DNA from: JAIEPW01 sp964406035
Lineage (GTDB): Bacteria > Acidobacteriota > Terriglobia > Bryobacterales > Bryobacteraceae
Reading direction: 5' to 3'
Assembly (NCBI GenBank): GCA_964406035.1
Contig: CAYOQB010000001.1
Coordinates: forward strand, 62,001-126,000
Length of the DNA: 64,000 nucleotides
In this document: positions 27,389 through 36,300 of the stretch, in pieces
How positions within the stretch are numbered: the stretch's first letter is position 1
How the letters are laid out: every line of letters starts with the position of its first letter
Notes under the pieces: model-generated
Database searches by the model: none
Seen by the model: the letters and a program-made list of their open reading frames with translations, nothing else
What the model was told of the DNA's origin: nothing
Translations under genes and position numbers: made by a program

Positions 27389-29548
27389 TCAGCGGGCGCT
27401 GCGCGCGGCCGGCTGCCCGTACAGGCGGCGGTACACATCGGCGTTCCGCAGCACGATCTGGACGTATTCCCGCGTTTCGGTGAAGGGGATGGTCTCGATG
27501 AACTCCGCGGGTTCGCGGTAATCGCCCCAGGTGAGCCACTCCACGGCGCGGCTCTTGCCCGCGTTGTACGACGCGAGCGCCGCTTCCCAATGCCCGCCGA
27601 GCTCACCCACAAGGCGCTTCAGGTAGTAAGTTCCAAGTTTCAGATTGACCGCGGGCACGAACAGCATGTCGGCGCGGAATGGCCGGACGCCGACAATACG
27701 GCTCAACTCGCGCCCGGTCGACGGCAGCACCTGGGTCAGGCCGTACGCTTTCGCGACTGAGATTGCACGCGGGTTGAACTCGGATTCCTGCCGGATCAAC
27801 GCGGCAACCAAATATGGATCGAGCGAGTTCTGGCGAGAGAAGCTCTCCAGTTCGGAGCGGTACGCCAGCGGGAACGCCATTTTCCAGAACTCATCCGGCG
27901 CGGAGGCGAGCGGAAGCCGGAGGTAATTCGGCACGTATCGCTTCAGCCAGCGGATGGCGACGTCGTGCGCGCCGCGCTCCCGGGCAAGGGAAGCAAGCTC
28001 CAGGGCGATGGCGGGGGCATCCTGCTTGCGCCGGGCGCCGAAGCGAAGCTCGAACTCGGCCCAATCGTCGAGCCCCGCGGAGGCGAGCAGACGCGCCCGC
28101 TCGACGCGGATCAGCGACTCCGGGCTGGACTGAAAGGCGGGCTCCGGCGCCGCTTCAAGAAGCGCGAAGGAGGCGATTAGTTGCGCGGCTGTCCCGCTTG
28201 GCTTGGTCCGGCTGAAAGCGGCATCACGCAATCGCTGCCGTGCCTGCACGGCGTAGTAGTAGTTGGGATAGCGGTCGTCCAGAAGCTGGTACAACGCCTG
28301 GGCGGAAGCAAGGTCCTGACTGGATTCACGCAGGCGGCCGAGGAAATACAGCGCGGCGCTGACGTTCTCGGAGCCCGGGTAGCGGCGGACGTGTTCCCGC
28401 AACAGCTCCTCCGCGTCTTCGGCGCGAGATCCATAGCGGTTCCAGGCAAGCTTCCAGTGACAGTACGCCGATTTCGGATCCTTGGGGAACGATTCCGCGC
28501 AGGCGCGGAACAAAGGCTCGGAGTTCGTGAAATCGTTGCTGACCACGTATTCGTTGGCGGCGTGGATCAAAGCTTCCATGCGCCACGGCGAAGCGGGATA
28601 GGAACGCGCAAGTTCCTCCAGAGCGCCGCGCAACGCGCCCCAGTTCTTCATGCGCCGGGCGGTGACCACCACGTAGTGCAGCCGTTCCGCGTCGGCGGCG
28701 GCATCCTCCACCTGCAGCGAACGAAGGTAGAAAAATGCGGAAGGCGTCCGGCCCGCGTTCGCGTCGGCCACGCCGATGCGCACGCGCGCCAGGTCCAGCT
28801 CGGCGCCGGTCAGCCGGCTGGTGAGGGCTTCGAGCTCATGCCGGGCGCGAATCCACTGGCGCGCGCTGAGCAGCAGCAGTGCGCGGTTCAGTAGCGATTT
28901 TGAAAGCGGCGGCGGATACCGCGGGCCGAGCGTCGAAACCAGCCGCTTGATGGCGGGCTCGGCGAGCGCCGCTTCGGCGGACAGCGGATAGCCATAGTAG
29001 ACCCGCTGGTAGGCCGCGGCCGCCTTCACGGGCTCGGCGGCGGCTTCGTAGGAGACGGCCAGCTCGAAATCGCCCGTGGGCTGCGGCAGCTCACGGATGT
29101 GGCGCTCCAGCAGGCGAACGGAGTCTGCCGGATTGCCGGCGTCGCGTTCGGCCTTGGCCGCAAGCACAATGGACGGGAAGAAGTGGGGCGATTGCGGCGT
29201 TTGTTTCCACACCGGCGCGAGCGTCGCCGGAACCGCCGCGTACTGCTTGAGCTCGTACAGAGCGGCGGCTTCATGATAGGCGATGGCATCGGCCAGAACC
29301 GGCAACTTTGGAGCCGCGGTGCGGAACGCCGTTGCCGCTCCGGCGTGATTGCTTGCCGCGAGATCGCCCGCGCCCAGCGCGAGCCACGCCAGTGCGCTCT
29401 CGGGCGCAGAGGCACGCGCCTTGGCGTGCTTCTCCAGGGCGGCGCGGGTGGCCGGCGAGGGCGCGAAGCGGTAGGCGCGGCCCAGCGGCGCCAGCGATTG
29501 AGCCACAAGCGGGATCGCGAGAAACAGCACCCAGGCCCGCTTGCTCAT
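27389..29548 (-). CDS. Soluble lytic murein transglycosylase (Slt-like)
   Basis: A 719-residue periplasmic enzyme that cuts peptidoglycan glycan strands with formation of 1,6-anhydro ends. A signal peptide (1-17) precedes a long superhelical domain of TPR-like helices (about 25-540), as in E. coli Slt70. The catalytic SLT domain (about 555-705) has ALIRQESEFNPRAIS with the catalytic Glu, AYGLTQVLPSTG, and ASYNAGKSRAVEWL. The start ATG 29548 lies two bases after the stop of the upstream gene. It is the last gene of a four-gene minus-strand run with moxR-like and ychF-like genes. Confidence 0.93.
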   Translation of the reverse strand: MSKRAWVLFLAIPLVAQSLAPLGRAYRFAPSPATRAALEKHAKARASAPESALAWLALGAGDLAASNHAGAATAFRTAAPKLPVLADAIAYHEAAALYELKQYAAVPATLAPVWKQTPQSPHFFPSIVLAAKAERDAGNPADSVRLLERHIRELPQPTGDFELAVSYEAAAEPVKAAAAYQRVYYGYPLSAEAALAEPAIKRLVSTLGPRYPPPLSKSLLNRALLLLSARQWIRARHELEALTSRLTGAELDLARVRIGVADANAGRTPSAFFYLRSLQVEDAAADAERLHYVVVTARRMKNWGALRGALEELARSYPASPWRMEALIHAANEYVVSNDFTNSEPLFRACAESFPKDPKSAYCHWKLAWNRYGSRAEDAEELLREHVRRYPGSENVSAALYFLGRLRESSQDLASAQALYQLLDDRYPNYYYAVQARQRLRDAAFSRTKPSGTAAQLIASFALLEAAPEPAFQSSPESLIRVERARLLASAGLDDWAEFELRFGARRKQDAPAIALELASLARERGAHDVAIRWLKRYVPNYLRLPLASAPDEFWKMAFPLAYRSELESFSRQNSLDPYLVAALIRQESEFNPRAISVAKAYGLTQVLPSTGRELSRIVGVRPFRADMLFVPAVNLKLGTYYLKRLVGELGGHWEAALASYNAGKSRAVEWLTWGDYREPAEFIETIPFTETREYVQIVLRNADVYRRLYGQPAARSAR

Positions 29549-29550
29549 GG

Positions 29551-30678
29551 TCACACCATCGGCCCGGGGTACTCCGGACCCAGCAGCGTCTCGTCGTCGT
29601 TGGCGAGCGTGCGCGTCAGCTCGAGGTGCAGGTAATCGACCATTGTCGGCGTCTGGTCCAGGAAGCGAGCGCGGAAGTCGGCGCGGCCGGTGTCGATTTC
29701 CTCGCGCAGCGACGCGTAAAGGTTGCGGTCCACCCGGCCCTGCTTCACCGCCGCCGATTTGTACAGCCGCATTTCAGCCACTCTCACGCGGGCTTGGCGC
29801 TGCGCTTCCAGGTGCAACTCCTGCTCCTGTTTCGACAAGGCCGCCCAGCCGCTTCCCGGCGACAAAGCCGCGACGGCGGCCTTGGGTGTTGCCGGAGGTC
29901 CCGGCGGCGGCGCGATCGACACGACATTGGACGGACGGCGCGCGTTTTGCGTTGCCAGATGCGTTTCAATCGCGGCCGCGGCCAGCGCCGACAGCAGTTC
30001 CAGTCCGCTGACGTCAGCGGGGGAATCCTCGGCTTCGGCGTAAAGAATCGCCACTACGCGCTCCCGGGTGAACAGCGGAAAGAGATAGACACGTTTCCGC
30101 AAGCTTTCGCCGAAGTGCCCCGCGATCGGCGCACCAAGCTCACCCGCCGCGCAGACGGAAACGACCGTGTCGCAGCTTTCCACCGCGTTCGCGAATGCCC
30201 GCGCGGAGGTGAGCGGAATTTCCGCCGTAACCAGTTCCTCGGAGCCGGAAGCGTGCCCGCCGCGAGCTCCCAGGTAGCGCAACACGCCGCCGCTTACGGC
30301 GAACAGCGCGGCCCGCGAGCAGAATCCCACGGCGGAGTTCAACAGTGCCGCGCACCATTGGGCCTCGCTCTCGAAATACCGGAGCTGGCGAATGGCGAGG
30401 TTCAAGTCCTCGGAGAGGTCGCGCCGGCGGGAAGCGACTTCCTGCGCGACACGCATCTCCACCGCCTTGGCGACCTCCAACTCCACCGCCGATCGAAGCT
30501 CGCGGAAGCGCTCTTCAAAGATGTGCTCGACCGTATTACGCCAGCCGCCGGCGAGGTCCCCCGCCAGGCGCTCCATTTGCAATTGCCACGCAGCGGACAT
30601 CTGCTCCCGCGCCTGCTCCTGCGCCTCGCGAAGGGCGCGGGAAAGAGGCGAATCGGGCTCCGGGCTGCGATTCGGCAT
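29551..30678 (-). CDS. Coiled-coil/GAF-like protein of unknown function
   Basis: A 375-residue soluble protein. The first 110 residues are strongly helical and charged, probably coiled coil (REAQEQAREQMSAAWQLQME). The middle (about 110-235) resembles a GAF domain, with KRVYLFPLFTRERVVAILYAE as its central part and an AALAAAAIETHL final helix. The C-terminus has a proline-rich linker and another charged helical region. No output domain is seen, so it may be a sensor or scaffold. It lies between the ychF-like and transglycosylase genes with tight spacing. The start at 30678 is preferred to the GTG at 30684. Confidence 0.65.
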   Translation of the reverse strand: MPNRSPEPDSPLSRALREAQEQAREQMSAAWQLQMERLAGDLAGGWRNTVEHIFEERFRELRSAVELEVAKAVEMRVAQEVASRRRDLSEDLNLAIRQLRYFESEAQWCAALLNSAVGFCSRAALFAVSGGVLRYLGARGGHASGSEELVTAEIPLTSARAFANAVESCDTVVSVCAAGELGAPIAGHFGESLRKRVYLFPLFTRERVVAILYAEAEDSPADVSGLELLSALAAAAIETHLATQNARRPSNVVSIAPPPGPPATPKAAVAALSPGSGWAALSKQEQELHLEAQRQARVRVAEMRLYKSAAVKQGRVDRNLYASLREEIDTGRADFRARFLDQTPTMVDYLHLELTRTLANDDETLLGPEYPGPMV

Positions 30679-30732
30679 GGTCACGACACCAGTGTACCCT
30701 CACCGGTGTGATCGGGATCTCGGGCGAAAGAC

Positions 30733-31806
30733 TTAGCTGTGCCGGATCACCAGGACGTCTCCATCCTTGACGATGTATTCCTTCCCTTCCAACCGCAGCA
30801 TGCCCTTTTCGCGAACGCCCGGATATCCGCCGAGATCCACCAGGTTCTTCCAGTTCACAACTTCCGCGCGGATGAACTTCTTCTCGAAATCGGAATGGAT
30901 GGCGCCCGCCGCCTTGGGCGCGGTGGAGCCGGTTTCCACCGTCCAGGCCCGCACTTCGGTATCGCCCGCGGTGAGGAACGACATGAGTCCAAGCAAGGAG
31001 TAAGTCGCGGTGATCAGCCGGATCAGCCCGGACTCCTTCAGCCCGTAGCTTTCCAGGTAGTCGGCGACCTCATTCGGCGGCAGCTCCGCGAGCTCGGCCT
31101 CGATCTTGCCGCAGACCGCCGTGACCGCCGTTCCCTTCTTTCCCGCGAAGGGACCGCTGCGGAAGGCCTCTTCCTTTTCGTGCAGCTTCGGCGCGTCTTC
31201 CTCGCCCAGGTTCAGCACCACCAGCACCGGCTTCTGGGAGAGAAATTGGAACCCCCGGATACGTTTCTCCTCGTCCGGAGCAAGCTCCATGGTTCGCAGC
31301 GGCTGGTTGTCTTCGAGCAGCGCCTTGCAGCGCTCCAGCAGCGCGAACTCGTGATCGAGCTCGGGAGACTTGGCTTTCTTGCGGTCCTTCTCCAGGCGCT
31401 CCATTCGCTTCTCGACCACCACCAGATCGCTCAGGATCAACTCCGTGTCCAGATCCTGAAAATCGCGAACGGGGTCTACCGAGCCCTTCTCGTGCGGGAC
31501 GGTGTCGCTTTCAAAGACGCGGAGCACATGAGCCAGAGCGTCCACAACGCGCAGGCTGGCAAGATAGCTGGGATCCCGCAGGGATTCCTTGGAAATCGCC
31601 GGGAAGTCGAGGTACTCCACGCTCGCGTAGGTCACCTTGGGCGGCTCGAAAATCTTGGCCAGCGCATCCACGCGCGGATCGGGAACCCTGGTGACGCCCT
31701 GGCGGACTTCCATGGAGCCGAGCCGGCCCGATTCATGCACTCCGGTGAGGATGGTGAACAAAGAGGTCTTGCCCACCATCGGCAGGCCAACAATCGCTGT
31801 CTTCAT
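30733..31806 (-). CDS. ychF: Divergent YchF/OLA1-family GTPase/ATPase
   Basis: A 357-residue cytosolic P-loop protein of the YchF family, which binds ribosomes and prefers ATP in several bacteria. The P-loop is GLPMVGKTSLF. The C-terminal DUF933/TGS domain is very well conserved: TAGDTEVRAWTV, STAPKAAGAIHSDFEKKFIRAE in outline and KDGDVLVIRH. Two G motifs differ: the region that should read D-I-A-G is DFPA, and the G4 position is NLGEED. These changes and a long charged helix (about 120-170) mark it as a divergent branch, so nucleotide hydrolysis may be altered. The gene lies 16 bases after the moxR-like gene. Confidence 0.88.
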   Translation of the reverse strand: MKTAIVGLPMVGKTSLFTILTGVHESGRLGSMEVRQGVTRVPDPRVDALAKIFEPPKVTYASVEYLDFPAISKESLRDPSYLASLRVVDALAHVLRVFESDTVPHEKGSVDPVRDFQDLDTELILSDLVVVEKRMERLEKDRKKAKSPELDHEFALLERCKALLEDNQPLRTMELAPDEEKRIRGFQFLSQKPVLVVLNLGEEDAPKLHEKEEAFRSGPFAGKKGTAVTAVCGKIEAELAELPPNEVADYLESYGLKESGLIRLITATYSLLGLMSFLTAGDTEVRAWTVETGSTAPKAAGAIHSDFEKKFIRAEVVNWKNLVDLGGYPGVREKGMLRLEGKEYIVKDGDVLVIRHS

Positions 31807-31822
31807 ATAAGGGAGCCGGCCG

Positions 31823-32791
31823 TCACAAGGGGACTTCGACCAGCGTAAGGATCTCCTGAAGGATGCGCTCGGCTTGTTCCGAGCTGCGCTGCGACATCAC
31901 CAGGCGCGAGTTCACCACTACGCGATGCGCGAACACCGGCACGGCCAGACGCTTGACGTCGTCTGGAATGGCATATTCGCGACCCTCCACCAGCGCCAGG
32001 GCTTGCACCGCGCGGTACAGAGCCTGCGCCCCGCGGGGGCTGACGCCCAGCGCCAGGGATTCGTGCGACCGCGTCTTTTCCACCACCGCGAGCATGTAAT
32101 CCAGGATCGCGTCATCCACGGTGATGCGTTCGGCGGAGCGCGTCAGTTCGCCCAGTTGCGCGGTGGTGAGAATGGCGCGGTGTTCCCGTCCGGAATGTCC
32201 GGCGTTGCGCAGGATCTCGCGTTCGGCGCGCACATCGGGGTAGCCGATGCGCAGGCGCATCAGAAAGCGGTCGAGCTGTGATTCGGGCAGCGGATACGTG
32301 CCGTGATGCTCCACCGGATTCTGGGTGGCGATCACCATGAAGGGGTCGGCCAGCGGGTAGGAGTTGCCGTCCACGGTCACCTGCTGTTCGTTCATGGCCT
32401 CCAGCAGCGCCGACTGCGTCTTCGGAGTGCCCCGGTTGATTTCGTCCGCCAGCAGGAAGTTGGTGAAGATGGGACCGCGCTTGAACTCGAAGCTTTCCGA
32501 ATGAGCGTTGTAGATGGTCACGCCGGCGACATCGGACGGAAGCATGTCGGCGGTGAACTGCAGGCGGTGGAAACTCCCGCTGACCGCGTGGGCCAGAGCC
32601 TGCGCCAGCGTCGTTTTTCCCACGCCTGGGACGTCTTCGATCAGCAGGTGACCCTTGGCCAGCAGGCACACCAGGGACAGGCGCACCACTTCGCTCTTGC
32701 CGCGCAAAGCTTCGCCGAGCGCCGCTTCGGTCTCCTGCAACTTGGTGAGCAAGGCCGGCTGGGCGTACACTGAATCCCGCTGGACCATCAT
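31823..32791 (-). CDS. MoxR-family AAA+ ATPase
   Basis: A 322-residue AAA+ protein thought to act as a chaperone for metal-cofactor or membrane complexes. Walker A is DVPGVGKTTLAQ, Walker B is LLADEINRG, sensor 1 is VIATQNPVEHHGTYPLPESQ in outline, and sensor 2 is ISPRGAQAL-like (VSPRGAQALYRAV). MoxR genes usually precede DUF58 and von Willebrand A genes, but here the next genes are YchF-like and GAF-like. The start at ATG 32791 (or 32788) is only four bases from the divergent gene's start. The reverse-strand TATCAT that ends 5 bases before the ATG could be a -10 element giving a leaderless message. Confidence 0.9.
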   Translation of the reverse strand: MMVQRDSVYAQPALLTKLQETEAALGEALRGKSEVVRLSLVCLLAKGHLLIEDVPGVGKTTLAQALAHAVSGSFHRLQFTADMLPSDVAGVTIYNAHSESFEFKRGPIFTNFLLADEINRGTPKTQSALLEAMNEQQVTVDGNSYPLADPFMVIATQNPVEHHGTYPLPESQLDRFLMRLRIGYPDVRAEREILRNAGHSGREHRAILTTAQLGELTRSAERITVDDAILDYMLAVVEKTRSHESLALGVSPRGAQALYRAVQALALVEGREYAIPDDVKRLAVPVFAHRVVVNSRLVMSQRSSEQAERILQEILTLVEVPL

Positions 32792-32795
32792 CGTT

Positions 32796-33215
32796 ATGAT
32801 ATCGAAATCCCTTCCGCTAACGCTTTTGTTCGCCCTGATCGCTTTCGCCCAGTCCCCGGAACAGGCGATCCGCGGCGTTCTGGACAAACAGAAGGACGAT
32901 TGGAACCGGGGAGACGTGCGCTCCTATATGCAGGGCTACGCTCCGGACACGGTATTTGTCAGCGACCGGGTGATCCGCGGGTCGGGCCCGGTGCTGGAAC
33001 GCTACCTGAAGCGCTATCCGAATCGCGCGGCGATGGGGACGCTGACGTTTTCCGAGGTGGAGATCACCATGCTGGGCCCCGATCACGCCATGGTGATCGG
33101 GCGCTGGAACCTGGAGCGGACGCGGGAGGGCGGGGGCGCGACCGGGGGCCGGTATTCCCTGGTGCTGCGGAAGTTCCCGGCCGGCTGGCGAATCATCCTC
33201 GATCACACCAGTTGA
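32796..33215 (+). CDS. Secreted SnoaL/DUF4440-like protein
   Basis: A 139-residue exported protein of the NTF2-like fold. The signal peptide (1-17, ending LIAFAQ) is followed by SPEQAIRGVLDKQKDDWNRGD, which is the standard start of the SgcJ/DUF4440 group, and by alternating strands ending in GGRYSLVLRKFPAGWRIILDH. Members include isomerases and many non-enzymatic binding proteins, so the exact role is unknown. ATG 32796 is the only start that gives a signal peptide. It is divergent from, and almost touching, the moxR-like start codon. Confidence 0.82.
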   Translation: MISKSLPLTLLFALIAFAQSPEQAIRGVLDKQKDDWNRGDVRSYMQGYAPDTVFVSDRVIRGSGPVLERYLKRYPNRAAMGTLTFSEVEITMLGPDHAMVIGRWNLERTREGGGATGGRYSLVLRKFPAGWRIILDHTS

Positions 33216-33306
33216 TCCGATTTCGCCGCGTTCTTCGCGTATTCGTAGGAGGACGTGTGTCCGCCGTAGTTGTGCTACATTCGCCGATAGTCCGCCGGAG
33301 ATCATT

Positions 33307-36300
33307 ATGCTTCCTCGTCTTGCCGCTTCCATCGCTTTACTACTGTTCTCGGCTTTGCTCGCGTGGCCTCAAGCCGCGAGAGTGATCACCACGTTTGCCG
33401 GACGGGACTGGTTCTTCGAGTTCAACGGCCGCCCGGCCATCGAGGCGCCGATGAGCGCGAACATACAACGCATCGCGCTGGACCGCGGCGGCAATATTTA
33501 CGTGGCGGACCCCGACAACGGCCTGATCCTGCGGATCGATCCCGCGGGCAACACCCGGATCATCGCCGGCAACGGGATTGAAGGCTATTCCGGGGACGGC
33601 GGTCCGGCGGTCGACGCGTCGCTCTACTACCCGTTCGCGATCGCGGTGGATCGCAACGGCAACGTGTTCTTCGCGGACGCATTCAATTACGTGATCCGGC
33701 GAGTGTCGACGGACGGGATCATCACCACGGTGGCGGGTAACGGCGTGGAAGACGATCGCGGCGACGGGGGTCCGGCGCTCAGCGCCTCCTTCGGCTTTAT
33801 CAGGGACTTGGCGTTCGACAACGACGGCAATCTCTACGTGGTGGACTCCGGCAACAACCGGATTCGCGTCATCCGGCCTGACGGCCGGGTGGACGGCTTC
33901 GCCGGCAATGGCGACTTCGGCGAGGCGGGGCTCGGTGGCCAGGCGCTCTCAGCCGAACTGCAGATTCCGTACGCGGTGGCCATCGATCGCAACGGCGAGG
34001 TCTACATCGGGGAATTCTACGACCGCATCCTGAAAGTGAGCCGCACCGGCGTGATCTCCCGCTACGCGGGAACCGGAAGTACCGGAAGCACCGGCGACGG
34101 CGGACCCGCGCTACTGGCGACTTTTGACGTCGTGTTCGCGCTCGCGTTCGACGCCAACGACAATCTCTACGTTTCCGACAGCGATAACTATACGGTGCGC
34201 CGGATCTCTCCCACGGGTACGATCACCCGGGTCGCGGGCAACGGCGAATTCGGATTTTCGGGCGATGGCGGCGCCCCGCTGCAGGCGCGCTTCCGGTTCA
34301 CGTGCGGCCTGGCCACGACGCCCAGCGGTGATGTCCTGGTGGTGGACCGCGGCAACGCGCGCATCCGCCGCATCGTCCCGGACCGCTCCATCAACACGGT
34401 GGCCGGCAATGGCCTGTTCCGTTCCACTCCCGACGGCACCCTGGCTTCGCAGGCGTACCTGTTCCAGCCGTCCGATGTCGCCTTCGATCGCGCTGGCCGG
34501 ATGTACGTCTCGGATACCTCGAATCACGTGATCCGCCGGCTCGGAACCAACGGGCGCTTCGAAAAGGTCGCCGGACTGGGTTTCCGCAGCTACGGTCCGG
34601 AGAACGTGGACGCGCGGCAGTCGGGTATCCAGTTACCCGCGGGTCTGGCCTTCGCTCCCAATGGCGATCTGATCTTCGCGGACCGGGGCAACGGGATGAT
34701 CCGCCGCGTGGACGCCAACGGTGTCATCTCGCGAGTAGCGGGCGGCGGCAGCGCCGACGGAAACGGCGACGGCGGGCCCGGGACCAACGCGCGTCTCCGC
34801 CTGCCGCGGGGTCTGGTATTCGATTCGCAGGGCGTCCTGTACATCGCCGAGGAGGACGGCCACCGCGTACGCCGGCTGGCGGTGAACGGCATCATCTCGA
34901 CCTTCGCGGGCACGGGGACGAACGGCTCAACGGGTGACGGCGGGCTGGCCACCGCGGCACAACTCTCCGTGCCCACCTCCGTCGCCCTGGACCGCGCCGG
35001 CAACGTGTATATCGGCGAGTTCGGAGGCTGCCGCATTCGGCGAGTCACCGCCGATAACCGGATCTCGACCTTCGCGGGGACCGGAACCTGCGGTTATTCC
35101 GGCGACGGCGGCGCGGCGGTCTCGGCCCAGATCGGCAGCGTTTACGGACTGTTGTTCGACGCCAACGGCAATCTTTTGTTTTCGGACAACTTTGGCCACC
35201 GCGTGCGGCAGATCTCGCCCAGCGGGGTGATCACCACCATCGCCGGCAACGGGATCGCGGCCTATGACGGGGACGGGGGTCCGGCCAACCGGGCGTCGCT
35301 ATTTAGCCCCGTGGGGATGACGCTGGACCCGGCGGGCAACCTGTACATCGCCGACTTCGGCAACAACCGCATCCGTTCCGTGCTTACGGCGATACCGGCC
35401 TTCACCGCCGCGCCCACGCAGCTCACGTTCAGCGCGGCCAGCGGCGCCGCGCAGGGCACGCCGCAGATCGTGAATTTGAATGCGACCCTGGGCGGGCAAG
35501 CGTTCGGCGGCGTTCCCTATTCGGCGACTGCTTCGGACACGTGGCTCTCGGTTTCGCCCGCGTCCGGCAACATGCCGGCGCGGCTGGAAGTCCGCGTGGA
35601 TCCCAGCCGTCTCGCCGCCGGAAGCTACAACGGCACCGTGCGAATCACGGCGGCGGGGACCCAGACCGGCTCCGTCACCATTCCCGTGGCGCTGACCGTC
35701 ACCGGGGCCAGGCCGCCGCAGCTCAGCCTGGGCTCCGCCAACCTGGCATTCTCCCTGCAGCGCGGCGCAGGTGAAGCGCAGCGGCAGCTCGTCATCAGCA
35801 ACTCCGGCGGAGGCTCCCTGACCGTGCAAGTAGTCGCGGCGACGTCCACCGGAGGCAACTGGCTTACCGCTTCCCCGAACTCCGACACGGTAACCCCTTC
35901 CACTCCGCTGACCGTCAACGTCACAGCCAACGCGGGTCAACTCGCGGCGGGAACCTACTCGGGAACCATCCGCGTCACTTCCAACGGCGGGAATCTGAAT
36001 ATCCCGGTATCCCTTACGATCACCAGCGCCCAGTCCGTGCTGCTGCTGTCGCAAGTAGGCATGCAGTTCGTGGCGGTGGCGGGCGGAGGCAGGCCCCTGG
36101 CGCAGCAGTTGGCGGTGCTGAACACCGGAGCGGGATCCATGAACTGGCAGGCTCGGTCTGCGACTCTATCGGGCGGCGGCGCCTGGCTCCGTTTGGGCGC
36201 CACCAACGGAACGGTCCCCAGGCCCTTCGTGGACCTGGCGAACATTGACGTATCGGTTTCCGCGGATGGACTGGCGCCGGGGACCTACTTCGGACAGATT

